NCBI GenBank assembly: GCA_016844285.1
Contig: JAENIS010000010.1
Location: 1 to 24,670 of the forward strand
Length of the DNA: 24,670 bases
Direction: 5' to 3'
DNA from: Dehalococcoidales bacterium
Lineage (GTDB): Bacteria; Chloroflexota; Dehalococcoidia; Dehalococcoidales; UBA2162
Below the pieces are notes generated by a model. It searched no databases. It was not told the DNA's origin and saw nothing but the letters and a program-made list of their open reading frames with translations. The position numbers and the translations under genes were made by a program. This document shows, piece after piece, positions 7,368-14,989 of the stretch (positions are counted from its first letter, which is position 1; each line of letters begins with the position of its first letter).

Positions 7368-7661
7368 ATGGCAGACAAATTAGACTGGCGATTACGGGGT
7401 CAAGAGCGATACTTAAAAGGAATTATTCTGATTCACCGTAGGTATCGGAGGTATCCAAAGAAGCCAACTTGGGACCACCACCATTGCGAGTTTTGCTGGG
7501 AGAAATTTATGGTGGAAGATTATCCTGAAGTAATTCACGTTGGTTATGCTACAATTGATGACTACTACTGGATTTGTGAGAATTGTTTTCAAGACTTCAA
7601 AGAGATGTTTGCTTGGAACGTAGTAGAGTGCCTTGACGGAATATGTGAAACAAACTCATGA
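7368..7661 (+). CDS. Small protein with two CxxC pairs, unknown function
   Basis: The protein has 97 residues. It has an aromatic-rich sequence with two cysteine pairs, HHHCEFCWEKF (about 38-48) and WICENCFQDFKEMF (about 68-81), which could bind one zinc ion as a zinc ribbon. The layout (DW-RL-x-Q-x-YL near the N-terminus, W-x-HHHCEFC, GYATIDDYYWICENC) resembles short conserved hypothetical proteins that I recall from diverse bacteria, some of unknown role near toxin or accessory genes; I cannot name a Pfam family. No membrane segment or signal peptide is present. The start is the ATG following a TATAAT by 7 nt with no ribosome-binding site, suggesting leaderless translation. The gene is not in an operon. 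Its base composition looks more A+T-rich than its neighbours, consistent with transfer. Confidence 0.7.
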   Translation: MADKLDWRLRGQERYLKGIILIHRRYRRYPKKPTWDHHHCEFCWEKFMVEDYPEVIHVGYATIDDYYWICENCFQDFKEMFAWNVVECLDGICETNS

Positions 7662-7865
7662 CGGTAAAATATTTTTGTGTGTTGAATCATTAATATGGAA
7701 GGTTTGCTCAATGGGTCTGTCTCTCCCACGATTCGTTCGGAAAGTAAACTTTGCAATGCTGGAATCAGTCCTTTCTTCTCACACACCACTTCGTAGTGTT
7801 TCCAACTCGCCCTACTGAAGAAACAGAAAGAACGTCCCGAATATCTTGAAGCAAATAAGGGTGCT
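7662..7865. other. Gene-free stretch, possible decayed coding fragment
   Basis: No supported gene is present. On the minus strand a ~80-codon open frame reads YEVVCEKKGLIPALQSLLSE (about 7739-7800) and further protein-like text. It has no start with a ribosome-binding site, and part of it overlaps the real gene ending at 7661. It could be the remnant of a lost gene. I assign no function. Confidence 0.25.
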
Positions 7866-7940
7866 TAAGAGGGGCTTCGCCCCTTTTAAAATCTCTTCCC
7901 TCTCCCCTTGGTAAAGGGGAGAGGGATAAAGGGTGAGGGG
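7866..7940 (-). repeat. Two-hairpin intergenic repeat, copy 5 (inverted)
   Basis: Hairpin 2 (AAGAGGGGC TTC GCCCCTTTT) is followed by hairpin 1 (CCCTCTCCCCTT / AAGGGGAGAGGG) and ATAAAGGGTGAGGGG. This is the reverse orientation of copy 4. It ends about 30 bp before the rplI promoter. Confidence 0.8.
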
Positions 7941-7972
7941 TTTCTAAAATATCCTCTTGCCTATTGCTAGAC

Positions 7973-8002
7973 TTTCCAAAAGTATCCCCGCTGAAGTATA
8001 AT
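7973..8002 (+). promoter_or_regulatory. Promoter of the rplI-dnaB operon
   Basis: TTTCCA (7973-7978), 18 nt, perfect TATAAT (7997-8002). The start near 8009 leaves a ~14-nt leader that is almost only the ribosome-binding site GAGGT. Confidence 0.5.
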
Positions 8003-8022
8003 TGTGGAAAAAGAGGTAAGGC

Positions 8023-8475
8023 ATGAAGGTTATTTTTCTGGAAGATGTACCCAAAGTAGCTCGAGCTGGTGATATCAAAGATGTCTCTGACGGTTACGGC
8101 CGGAATTTCCTCATCCCGCAAAAGCTAGCCCTGCTGGCTAAGCCGGAAACGATGAAAACAGTGAAGGTACAGCTGGTAGCAAGGGGACGGCGACAAGCTG
8201 AAACGGAAGCGGAGCTGCTTGAACTGGGTAAACTGCTGGAAGGGCAAGAAGTCCTGCTCCAGGCCCGGACTGGCGCCAGGCACCGGCTCTACGGCTCGAT
8301 AACTTCGGCGGATATTGCTGCGGAGCTGGAGCGTATCACAGGTTTTACTATCGACAAGAGGAAAATTGAGTTGGGCGAGCCAATCCGACAGGTTGGCAAC
8401 TACGAGGTAGTTATCAAACTGGGCAAGGATATCGTCCCCAAAATAAAGATTACGGTCAGCGAAAAGGCGGAATAA
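8023..8475 (+). CDS. rplI: 50S ribosomal protein L9
   Basis: The 150-residue protein binds 23S rRNA domain V at the base of the L1 stalk. The N-terminal domain starts MKVIFLEDV and carries the family signature GYGRNFLIP (24-32). A long connecting helix (about 42-75, REDUNDANT in Glu/Leu/Arg) leads to the C-terminal domain with RLYGSITSADIAAEL. The length is typical. The ATG is preceded by GAGGTAAGG. It heads a plus-strand run with dnaB, a common pairing in bacteria where rplI precedes dnaB. The usual rpsF-ssb-rpsR genes are not directly upstream here. A dispersed repeat lies between rplI and dnaB (8513-8598), so the two may be only partly co-transcribed. Confidence 0.98.
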   Translation: MKVIFLEDVPKVARAGDIKDVSDGYGRNFLIPQKLALLAKPETMKTVKVQLVARGRRQAETEAELLELGKLLEGQEVLLQARTGARHRLYGSITSADIAAELERITGFTIDKRKIELGEPIRQVGNYEVVIKLGKDIVPKIKITVSEKAE

Positions 8476-8512
8476 AAGGTTCCGTTCGGTTTTGGTTGAT
8501 TGACAATCAAAC

Positions 8513-8598
8513 ATCATTGCGAGAAGGGCAGCGACGAAGCAATCTCAAGGAATTTATACGGATTGCTTCGTCCTTCTCATAAAGGACTCGCAATGACA
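8513..8598. repeat. TCATTGCGAG-type palindromic dispersed repeat
   Basis: The ends are inverted: TCATTGCGAGAAGG...GAAGCAATCT at the left, and GGATTGCTTCGTCCTTCTC...CTCGCAATGACA at the right. The whole element can fold on itself. A separate perfect dyad TTGATT-GAC-AATCAA lies just before it at 8496-8510. It sits between rplI and dnaB and contains no gene. Confidence 0.8.
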
Positions 8599-8648
8599 GT
8601 AAAAAACAACCAGATGCAAATAGAACCAGATAAAGGGAGGCCAGCGGA

Positions 8649-10019
8649 GTGCCCCAGGAAAGATTACCACCACATGATATTGATGCTGAGGAAGCCGCCG
8701 TTGGCTCGCTTCTTATTGATGGTGGTGCCATCTATAAAATTGCGACCTTTCTTCAGCCAGCCGATTTCTACCGTGAGCAGAATCAATGGCTGTACGAGGC
8801 CTGCCTTTCGCTTTACCAGCGTAATGAAGCCATCAACCAGATTACGCTGGCTCAAGAGCTAGCCCGTCTGGGCAAACTGGAGACGTGTGGGGGTGCCGCC
8901 TACCTGAGTCATCTCATCTCCATCGTGCCGACATCGCTTGATATTGAGCACTATGCTCAAATTGTCCATCGGCTGGCGGTTAGCCGCCGTTTGATAGACG
9001 CCGCCCGGCAGATTGAGACTATCGGCTATGAGGCCGACCCTGATGTTGATGCCAGCCTGAACCGGGCCGAGGATGCTCTCTTCCGCCTGCGCCACGGGCA
9101 GAGTCCACGAGACCTGATGCATATCCGCCAGGTACTGGACAAGTACTTTGAGCCTCCTTCCGTGGCCGAGGGACAGGTTTCGCCAATCACCCGGGTACTG
9201 TCCAGCTATGCCGGCCTGGATGACTTTCTGGGCGGGTTCCAGCGCTCTGACCTGGTGATTGTGGCCGGCCGGCCGAGCATGGGCAAAACGAGCCTGGCTC
9301 TCAGCCTGGCCGCCAATGCTGCCGTAAAGCAAGGCGCCTGTGTGGCTATCTTCAGCCTGGAGATGGCACGGGAGTCACTGGTAATGCGCATGCTGGCCAG
9401 CGAAGCCAATGTGGATTCGAGGCGGGTTCAAATCGGGCATCACACTACTGAAGACGAGGAAAAAAGGATTATGGATGCCATCGGCGTCCTCTCCGAAGCA
9501 CCAATCTATATCGATGATTCTCCGCAGCTCAGAGTGGTCGAGATGCGCAGTAAAGCCCGCCGGCTTAACTTTGAGCATCCCATCGACCTCATTATTCTCG
9601 ACTATCTGCAACTGATGCAAGGCGATACCAGAACGGAAAACCGGGTTCAGGAAATCAGCTATATCTCCCGCGCCCTTAAGGCACTGGCCCGTGAGCTTAA
9701 TGTGCCATTAGTCGCCGTGTCGCAGCTCAGCCGGGCCGTCGAGTGGCGGGCATCACATAAACCCCAGCTTTCTGACCTCCGTGAGAGCGGCACTATCGAG
9801 CAGGATGCCGATATCGTCATGTTCATTTACCGGGATGATTACTACTTTAGCCGAGAAGAGTGGGAAACCCAGCACCCGGATAGGGACTACCCGGAAGGTA
9901 TTGCCGATGTCATCGTTGCCAAGCACCGCAACGGCCCGACGGGTGAAATAAAGCTGCACTTCGTCCCGAAATCAGCCAAGTTCGCCGATATTTCCCGCCA
10001 GGAGCTGAGTTTACTATGA
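8649..10019 (+). CDS. dnaB: Replicative DNA helicase DnaB
   Basis: The 456-residue hexameric 5'-3' helicase acts at the replication fork. The N-terminal primase-interacting domain (about 5-105) starts PPHDIDAEEAAVGSLL. The RecA-like C-terminal domain has Walker A GRPSMGKT (207-214), SLEM (236-239), Walker B LIILDYLQL (314-322), SQLSRAVEWR (358-367) and DLRESGTIEQDADIVMF (376-392). Length and motifs are normal, and there is no intein in the Walker region. The GTG start follows GGGAGG (8635-8640) at 8 nt and begins the conserved N-terminus. Its stop overlaps the start of the DnaD-like gene (ATGA at 10016-10019), indicating translational coupling with the helicase-loading genes downstream. Confidence 0.98.
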   Translation: MPQERLPPHDIDAEEAAVGSLLIDGGAIYKIATFLQPADFYREQNQWLYEACLSLYQRNEAINQITLAQELARLGKLETCGGAAYLSHLISIVPTSLDIEHYAQIVHRLAVSRRLIDAARQIETIGYEADPDVDASLNRAEDALFRLRHGQSPRDLMHIRQVLDKYFEPPSVAEGQVSPITRVLSSYAGLDDFLGGFQRSDLVIVAGRPSMGKTSLALSLAANAAVKQGACVAIFSLEMARESLVMRMLASEANVDSRRVQIGHHTTEDEEKRIMDAIGVLSEAPIYIDDSPQLRVVEMRSKARRLNFEHPIDLIILDYLQLMQGDTRTENRVQEISYISRALKALARELNVPLVAVSQLSRAVEWRASHKPQLSDLRESGTIEQDADIVMFIYRDDYYFSREEWETQHPDRDYPEGIADVIVAKHRNGPTGEIKLHFVPKSAKFADISRQELSLL

Positions 10020-10732
10020 GTCAATTTGCCGGGTTCCCGGCCAGGACACAGTTCACCCCGATACCAAATGCCTTCTTCAGCAGTTTGCTGCCGCAGATTA
10101 AAGATGTCACCGAGCTAAAAACAACCCTGCATCTTTTCTGGTCGCTCTATCGCCAGCGGGGCTATCCCCGTTTTATCACCCATCGTCAGCTACTGGGTGA
10201 CCAAACCTGGCTGGGCAGCCTCGGGGAAGGGACTAAGCCACCTGATGAACTGCTGGCTGACGCCCTGGAAATGGCTGTCAAACGGGGAACGTTTCTCCAC
10301 CTGGCGCTGGAGATAAACGGCGCCCCGGAAGATGCCTATTTCCTGAATACTGAGACGGAGCGTCGTGTCGTTGCCAGAATTCAGAATGGTGAGCTAAGCC
10401 TCGCCGGGCTGAAAGCCACCGGGCAAGCTTACCCGGTGGTGGCTACTGAGCCAATGCCGGATATTTTCACCCTTTATGAGCAGAATGTTGGGATGCTCAC
10501 GCCGATGATTGCCGAAGAGCTGCGTGCGGCGGAGAAGCTCTATCCGGAAGCCTGGATGAGGGAGGCTATCAAGGAAGCAGCCAGCTTGAACAAGCGGAAC
10601 TGGCGCTATATTGCCCGCATCTTGGAGCACTGGTCAACCGAAGGTAGAAGCGATGGAACAGATTCGAGAGATTCTAAAACGAGTCCAGACAAATACACCA
10701 GACAAAAATACGGGCACATGGTCCAACGCTGA
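10016..10732 (+). CDS. DnaD-like primosomal protein
   Basis: The 238-residue protein is probably a primosome component that remodels DNA and helps load DnaB. The N-terminal part (about 12-115) looks like a winged-helix domain. The C-terminal DnaD domain runs from about 149 to 206: PDIFTLYEQNVGMLTPMIAEEL, then LYPEAWMREAIKEAA, ending with NWRYIARILEHW, the family Y-x3-I-x3-W type motif. The tail SPDKYTRQKYGHMVQR resembles DnaD-like tails that end in KYGH. The start overlaps the dnaB stop (ATGA). The last 80 nt also encode the first residues of the loader gene in another frame. This order (dnaB, DnaD-like, DnaC/DnaI-like) parallels the DnaB/DnaD/DnaI loading system of Firmicutes, though the gene order differs. 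Confidence 0.88.
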   Translation: MSQFAGFPARTQFTPIPNAFFSSLLPQIKDVTELKTTLHLFWSLYRQRGYPRFITHRQLLGDQTWLGSLGEGTKPPDELLADALEMAVKRGTFLHLALEINGAPEDAYFLNTETERRVVARIQNGELSLAGLKATGQAYPVVATEPMPDIFTLYEQNVGMLTPMIAEELRAAEKLYPEAWMREAIKEAASLNKRNWRYIARILEHWSTEGRSDGTDSRDSKTSPDKYTRQKYGHMVQR

Positions 10733-12038
10733 AGTGCCGGAAACCACTCCGGCGGCAACCTGCCCGGTCTGTAAAGGGGTAAAGTTTGTTTATCCCCTGT
10801 TGCCTTCTGGCAAGACTGATTTTAGCCAGGTTGTTCCCTGCCGCTGCACTGAGAAGGGGCCAGACGCCATTCGTCAAACCCGTCTACAACGATACAGCAA
10901 CCTGGGTGCGCTGACTCGCCTTACCTTCGACAAATTGCTCCCCCGGGGCAGGAGCGAGAATCCGCTAGAGCAAGAGCGCTTCAGTCAGGCTTACCAGGCC
11001 GCCCATGCCTTTGCCGCCGAGCCTAAAGGATGCTTAGTTTTATCTGGCCCCAGTGGCAGCGGCAAGACTCACCTTGCGGCGGCCATCGCCAACCACCGCA
11101 TCGCCAATAATCAGCCTGTCTTCTATGTTACTACCCCCGACCTTCTTGACCACCTGCGTGCCAGCTTCAGCCCGAGCAGCGAAATGCCTTACGATGAGTT
11201 TTTTGAGCAGGTGCGCAATACCCCGCTGCTGATTCTGGATGACCTGGGAGCTCAATCGAGCACCACCTGGGCCAAGGAAAAGCTGGAGCAGCTGCTGAAC
11301 TATCGTTTGAATAATCAGCTACCAACGGTAATCGTCTCGATTCTTCCCATCGCCGAGCTAGAGGACAGAATGCGTACCCGCCTGACTGCCCCCGGCTTTA
11401 GTCAAATCTACGAAATCGGGGAAGAAGCATCGGCTTCACTTATTTATGGCTGGCCTCCGGGGTTTGAGCTGGAGAAAAGTATGACCTTCGATAACTTTGA
11501 CTGGAAGCGAGTTAACCTACCGCTGGAGCAACGCCAGAATCTGGAGGCAGCCTTTGAACGGGCAGTTAACTTCGCCAAATCACCCGATGGCTGGACAGTG
11601 TTTCAAGGTGTTAATGGCTGCGGTAAGACGCACCTGGCGGCAGCCATCGTCAATTACCGCTACCAGCACCGGCAACCAGCCCTGTTTGTGGTCGTTCCCG
11701 ATTTTCTCGACCATCTGCGCTCCACCTTTAGCCCGGAGAGCAAAACATCCTATGACCAACTCTTTGAAACGGTCAAGAACACGCCGCTTCTCGTCCTGGA
11801 TGACTTCGGCCGGCAGACAACCGCACCATGGCCCAAAGAGAAGCTCTACCAGGTTATCAATCATCGCTATAATGCTCGATTGCCCACAGTGGTCACTACC
11901 AACCTCTCCACCGATGAAATGGATAGCCCGATAAGCTCGCGCTTCGTCGACCCCAAGATAAGCGTGTTGTTTAATATCACTGTTCCCGACTACTATGCCG
12001 GTCGGTATGGCAAGGGTCGTCCCCGGAAGGGAAGCTAG
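10653..12038 (+). CDS. DnaC/IstB-type helicase loader with two tandem AAA+ modules
   Basis: The 461-residue protein is about twice the size expected for one loader ATPase domain. A zinc-finger-like region (CPVC 37-40, CRC 63-65) is followed by two AAA+ modules. Module 1 has TFDKL (91-95), Walker A GPSGSGKT (132-139) and Walker B LLILDD (192-197). Module 2 has TFDNFD (278-283), Walker A GVNGCGKT (319-326) and Walker B LLVLDD (379-384). From DHLR to PTV the modules share 36 of 63 residues. Sensor-1 is TTN (415-417) in module 2 but VSI (228-230) in module 1; the candidate arginine fingers Arg243 and Arg430 are kept. The family delivers DnaB helicase to DNA, and dnaB and a DnaD-like gene sit directly upstream. 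I chose the ATG at 10653 because AAGG lies 8 nt before it; the frame opens earlier but has no ribosome-binding site there. It overlaps the DnaD-like gene by 80 nt. Confidence 0.93.
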   Translation: MEQIREILKRVQTNTPDKNTGTWSNAEVPETTPAATCPVCKGVKFVYPLLPSGKTDFSQVVPCRCTEKGPDAIRQTRLQRYSNLGALTRLTFDKLLPRGRSENPLEQERFSQAYQAAHAFAAEPKGCLVLSGPSGSGKTHLAAAIANHRIANNQPVFYVTTPDLLDHLRASFSPSSEMPYDEFFEQVRNTPLLILDDLGAQSSTTWAKEKLEQLLNYRLNNQLPTVIVSILPIAELEDRMRTRLTAPGFSQIYEIGEEASASLIYGWPPGFELEKSMTFDNFDWKRVNLPLEQRQNLEAAFERAVNFAKSPDGWTVFQGVNGCGKTHLAAAIVNYRYQHRQPALFVVVPDFLDHLRSTFSPESKTSYDQLFETVKNTPLLVLDDFGRQTTAPWPKEKLYQVINHRYNARLPTVVTTNLSTDEMDSPISSRFVDPKISVLFNITVPDYYAGRYGKGRPRKGS

Positions 12039-12064
12039 CCATAGAGGAGATTGTTTAGCAACCT

Positions 12065-12115
12065 ATCCCCCTCTCCCCTTCCCTTCGGAAGGGGAGAGGG
12101 ATAAAGGGTGAGGGG
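12065..12115 (-). repeat. Two-hairpin intergenic repeat, copy 6 (hairpin 1 only)
   Basis: CCCTCTCCCCTTCC / GGAAGGGGAGAGGG hairpin, loop CTTC, then ATAAAGGGTGAGGGG, the family end in inverted orientation. Hairpin 2 is missing. It lies just after the helicase-loader gene and could act as a transcript-end structure, but it has no T tract. Confidence 0.75.
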
Positions 12116-12140
12116 TTGTTAAACAAACTCATGGAGAAGG

Positions 12141-12170
12141 TTTACAAGGTTTGCCTTTTCCGAGTAGAAT
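12141..12170 (+). promoter_or_regulatory. Promoter of the HNH protein gene
   Basis: TTTACA (12141-12146), 18 nt, TAGAAT (12165-12170); each matches consensus at 5 of 6. The start near 12177 gives a ~24-nt leader with AGGTAAAGGG as the ribosome-binding region. Confidence 0.55.
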
Positions 12171-12200
12171 GAGCCAATGGCAGTCAGGTAAAGGGCAGAG

Positions 12201-12710
12201 ATGATAAACTCTCCGGTTCTGGTGCTGAATCAAAGCTATCAACCGCTCAATATCTGCCGGGTGCGCCGGGCGGTGGTCTTGCTGTATCAAGACAAGGCCG
12301 AGATGCTGGAAAATGGCTCAGGATTGCTGCGTTCGGCCGAGGGTGAGTTCCCCATCCCCTCCGTCATCAGACTGGCTTCGCTAGTGAAGCGCCCACACTG
12401 GAGGGAGAGAAAGCTGAGCCGAGCGGAGATTTTTAAACGTGACCACTATACCTGCCAGTACTGTGGCAAGGAAACCCGACAGCTTACTCTAGACCATGTT
12501 ATCCCCCGGTTCCGAGGCGGGCAACACACCTGGGAAAACGTGGTCAGTGCCTGTGTCACCTGCAATCGGCGTAAAGCCGGTAGAACACCTCAGGAGGCCA
12601 ATATGAAACTGGCACATCAACCGTCTCCTCCCCATGACAATGGTCTTTTCTATATCCCACCACAATATCTGCCCCCTCGTCACGAATGGCAGAAATACCT
12701 TCTCCAGTAA
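12201..12710 (+). CDS. HNH endonuclease domain protein
   Basis: The 169-residue protein starts SPVLVLNQSYQPLNICRVRRAVVLL, an N-terminal region typical of a widespread housekeeping-like HNH family. The HNH domain spans about 74-135. It has zinc-binding pairs CQYC (85-88) and CVTC (118-121), the catalytic LTLDHVIPR with Asp98-His99, WEN with Asn113, and NRRKAGRTPQEA. Such proteins are predicted metal-dependent nucleases; the family's cellular role is unsettled. It stands alone under its own promoter and is not next to a methyltransferase or phage genes, so a restriction or homing role is not supported here. It converges with the ThDP-enzyme gene 24 bp away, with no visible terminator between. 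The ATG at 12201 gives the conserved N-terminus. Confidence 0.9.
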   Translation: MINSPVLVLNQSYQPLNICRVRRAVVLLYQDKAEMLENGSGLLRSAEGEFPIPSVIRLASLVKRPHWRERKLSRAEIFKRDHYTCQYCGKETRQLTLDHVIPRFRGGQHTWENVVSACVTCNRRKAGRTPQEANMKLAHQPSPPHDNGLFYIPPQYLPPRHEWQKYLLQ

Positions 12711-12734
12711 GTGCAACCACCACAGCCGTCTCTT

Positions 12735-14420
12735 TCACCAGTTGGCAATCTTGAGGTGGGATTCGGCGAGGCTGGTAACGACATCAATCACCGTGGGTAC
12801 TTTCGCCGCCAGGGCCTCTTGGATGATTCCTCCCAGTGCTGAAGCTTTCTCCACCCTTACCCCCTGGCAGCCGAAGGCACGGGCAATCTGAGCAAAATCC
12901 GTGGGGATGAACTCGGTGGCGATGTATCTCCCTTTCTGCCCGTCATGAACCATACCCAGACCGGAGTTATTCATCACCAGGAAGGCAACCGGCAGGTGAT
13001 ACTGAAGAGCCGTGGAGAGGACATGGGTCATCATGGCGAATCCGCCGTCACTGGAGACGGAAAGCACCGGCCTATCGGGGTGGAGGAGTTTTGCCGCCAA
13101 TGCCGCCGGTGGAGACCACCCCATACCGGCAAGCCCCCCCGGAAAGAAAATGGTACCAGCCGCTTTGCTGCGGAAGAAATGGCACATCCAGAGCCGATTG
13201 TTACCGGCATCCAGGGTGATGATAGTCTCCGGACTTACTGCCTTTTCTATCTCGCTAACAATACGCTGGGGCAGCAAGGGCGAGGCATCGGAGTGAAGCT
13301 CAGCCGCCTCAAAGAAGCTCTCTTTACTCTTGATTTTGCCTAGCGCCTCGATTCTCTCCCTGACACGGACATCGTTCTGCCCTTCCATCCCTTTCATTGC
13401 TACCAGCATCTGGCTCATGACCACCTTCAGGTCACCGATGAGGCCCATCTCCACCGGGAAGTTCCAGCCGGTATTTCTGGGCTCAATATCTATCTGGATT
13501 ATTTTCTGACGCAATGGGTTGATTAGCCTTTCCTGTCCGGTATCGTTAGGAGAAAGACGACAGCCAGCAACAAGCAGAACATCGGCATCAGCAATAACCT
13601 TATTCGCCACACTCTGGCCAAAGATGCCCATCATGCCGGCTGCCAGGGGATGGACTTCGGGGAAGGAGCTCTTCCCGGTAGAGCTGGTGGCCACCGGTGC
13701 CCCAATAAACTCGGCAAGCTGCTTAAGTTCCTCGTAGGCCCGGGCAAGATGAACACCGTTTCCGGCAATAATCACCGGACGCTCCGCCTGAAGGAGAAGA
13801 AGGCTGGCGTCTTCAATATCATCGGTAAGGGGGGCAGTGCCAGATTTTGTCAGGTAGCCGGGAGTAGAGTAGAGCCTGGGGGGTTTGGTTGGGTCAACCT
13901 CAGCCGTGATGGCACCACTCTGCCAGACCACCGCGCAGGGGCCCGGGTTTCCGGTGGTGGCGTGCTTTATGGCCATCTGAACCCCGTAGACGGCCTCGCC
14001 GGGGGTGACGGCATAGGTGGTATATTTGCACATGGAGCGCAGGATATTGACAATATCCCAAGAGCCGTATTCGCCAGTACCGGACTGGTAGTTGCCATGC
14101 TGGCTAAAGCCGGCATCGGAGGTATCCGTCAAGATAAGCATCGGCGAGTTGGAGAGGAATGCCTCCACGATGCCGAAGCCGCCGCTGGTAGCGATGAAGC
14201 CACCCTGCCCCATGAGCACGGCGGGCTTTCCCGTCATCCGGCCATGCAGGTCGGCCATGCAGGCAGCCGACTGCTCGTGTCGGGTCAGGATTGCCTTGAT
14301 TCTATCCTGACGGTCAAAGAGAGCGTCCCATACCGGTATGGTGCCGCCTCCGGGTATGCCAAAGACATAGTCAATCCCGGCTTCAATAAGCACATCGCAT
14401 ATCTTCTCACTGGCTTTCAT
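12735..14420 (-). CDS. Thiamine-diphosphate-dependent enzyme, acetolactate synthase-like
   Basis: The 561-residue protein has the three-domain ThDP fold. The N-terminal Pyr domain carries GIPGGGTIPVWDAL and the catalytic Glu49 in RHEQSAACMADLHGRMTG. The central domain is at about 190-345 (PVIIAGNGVHLARA). The C-terminal PP domain has the Mg/ThDP motif SDGGFAM...MNNSG with Asp458 and Asn484-Asn485 about 26 residues apart; SDG replaces the more common GDG. Candidate reactions include 2-oxo-acid decarboxylation or carboligation, but sequence alone does not tell ilvB-type synthase from oxalyl-CoA, benzoylformate or sulfopyruvate type enzymes. No ilvN-like regulatory subunit or ilvC adjoins, so a biosynthetic acetolactate synthase is less likely. 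GGAGG lies 8 nt before the ATG. It is the third gene of an operon after an SMP-30-like and a VOC protein. Confidence 0.88.
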   Translation of the reverse strand: MKASEKICDVLIEAGIDYVFGIPGGGTIPVWDALFDRQDRIKAILTRHEQSAACMADLHGRMTGKPAVLMGQGGFIATSGGFGIVEAFLSNSPMLILTDTSDAGFSQHGNYQSGTGEYGSWDIVNILRSMCKYTTYAVTPGEAVYGVQMAIKHATTGNPGPCAVVWQSGAITAEVDPTKPPRLYSTPGYLTKSGTAPLTDDIEDASLLLLQAERPVIIAGNGVHLARAYEELKQLAEFIGAPVATSSTGKSSFPEVHPLAAGMMGIFGQSVANKVIADADVLLVAGCRLSPNDTGQERLINPLRQKIIQIDIEPRNTGWNFPVEMGLIGDLKVVMSQMLVAMKGMEGQNDVRVRERIEALGKIKSKESFFEAAELHSDASPLLPQRIVSEIEKAVSPETIITLDAGNNRLWMCHFFRSKAAGTIFFPGGLAGMGWSPPAALAAKLLHPDRPVLSVSSDGGFAMMTHVLSTALQYHLPVAFLVMNNSGLGMVHDGQKGRYIATEFIPTDFAQIARAFGCQGVRVEKASALGGIIQEALAAKVPTVIDVVTSLAESHLKIANW

Positions 14421-14465
14421 TATTTATGCCTCCGCTTGTCTTACTTGTTCGTATCGTCAGGAATT

Positions 14466-14912
14466 TCATGCTTTAGCCCGTTGCACAAACTCCAGGACAA
14501 AGCCTTTGGCCTTCTCACTCTCCATATAGGCAAAGTGGCTACCGGCGTGCTCGCCACCGTAAGCCAGCTTGAAGCCTTTTGCCTCGAGATAAGCCACCGT
14601 TTGTTTAAGGTCAGCGACGGGGGCAAAGCGAATATGTTGTAGCCCCGGGCCCCTACTCTTAATGAAATCGTCATAAGGAGTCCCTGTCTCTAACGGCTGG
14701 ATTAACTCAAGGTCTATTCCGCCCATCCTGGCTATGCCCAGCTTACGTTGTGCTCGGGTTGGGCGACCATTGACCGTTACCGGGCCAGAGCGCTCAGAGA
14801 TGCGGAAGGGCTCTATTCCCAGACTGGCAGATAGATACGCTGCGGTTGCTTCCAGGTCATCGACGACCACGGCAACCTGCTCCACCTTCGGTAAGACGAA
14901 TTTACTTTCCAT
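14466..14912 (-). CDS. VOC-family metalloenzyme (glyoxalase/epimerase-like)
   Basis: The 148-residue protein has two beta-alpha-beta3 VOC repeats. The expected metal ligands are visible: Gln12 (KVEQVAVVV), Glu69 (GIDLELIQP), His93 (GLQHIRFAP) and Glu141 (GFVLEFVQ), the pattern of methylmalonyl-CoA epimerase and related isomerases or lyases. The repeated form 'EQVAVVVDDLEATAAYL' is like epimerases, but a specific substrate cannot be assigned. I place the start at the ATG at 14912, downstream of AGGAGG (14925-14930) at a rather long 12 nt. The frame continues 15 codons further up to an ATG at 14957, which has no ribosome-binding site and lies before that AGGAGG. It lies 77 nt after the SMP-30-like gene and 45 nt before the ThDP-enzyme gene, so it is in the same operon. 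Confidence 0.85.
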   Translation of the reverse strand: MESKFVLPKVEQVAVVVDDLEATAAYLSASLGIEPFRISERSGPVTVNGRPTRAQRKLGIARMGGIDLELIQPLETGTPYDDFIKSRGPGLQHIRFAPVADLKQTVAYLEAKGFKLAYGGEHAGSHFAYMESEKAKGFVLEFVQRAKA

Positions 14913-14989
14913 GAGCCTCGAAATCCTCCTTATTTCTGGTGATAATGACCAATCCATCTTTCTTGGTCACACTGCCGTAGGCACATCGC

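Noticed and set aside
7134..7940. CRISPR array from repeated GC-rich palindromes
   Set aside because: Copies are scattered, in both orientations, of variable sequence, with no regular spacers and no cas genes.
12201..12710. Restriction or homing endonuclease role for the HNH protein
   Set aside because: No methyltransferase, intron, intein or phage genes adjoin; the N-terminal half matches a widespread stand-alone family.
13650..14642. 330-codon plus-strand open frame
   Set aside because: It lies entirely antisense to the ThDP-enzyme and VOC genes, whose catalytic motifs are intact; it has no ribosome-binding site or recognisable motif. A by-product of base composition.
14913..14957. Upstream ATG for the VOC gene (15 extra codons)
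   Set aside because: It lies upstream of the only AGGAGG, has no ribosome-binding site of its own, and adds residues before the conserved VOC start.
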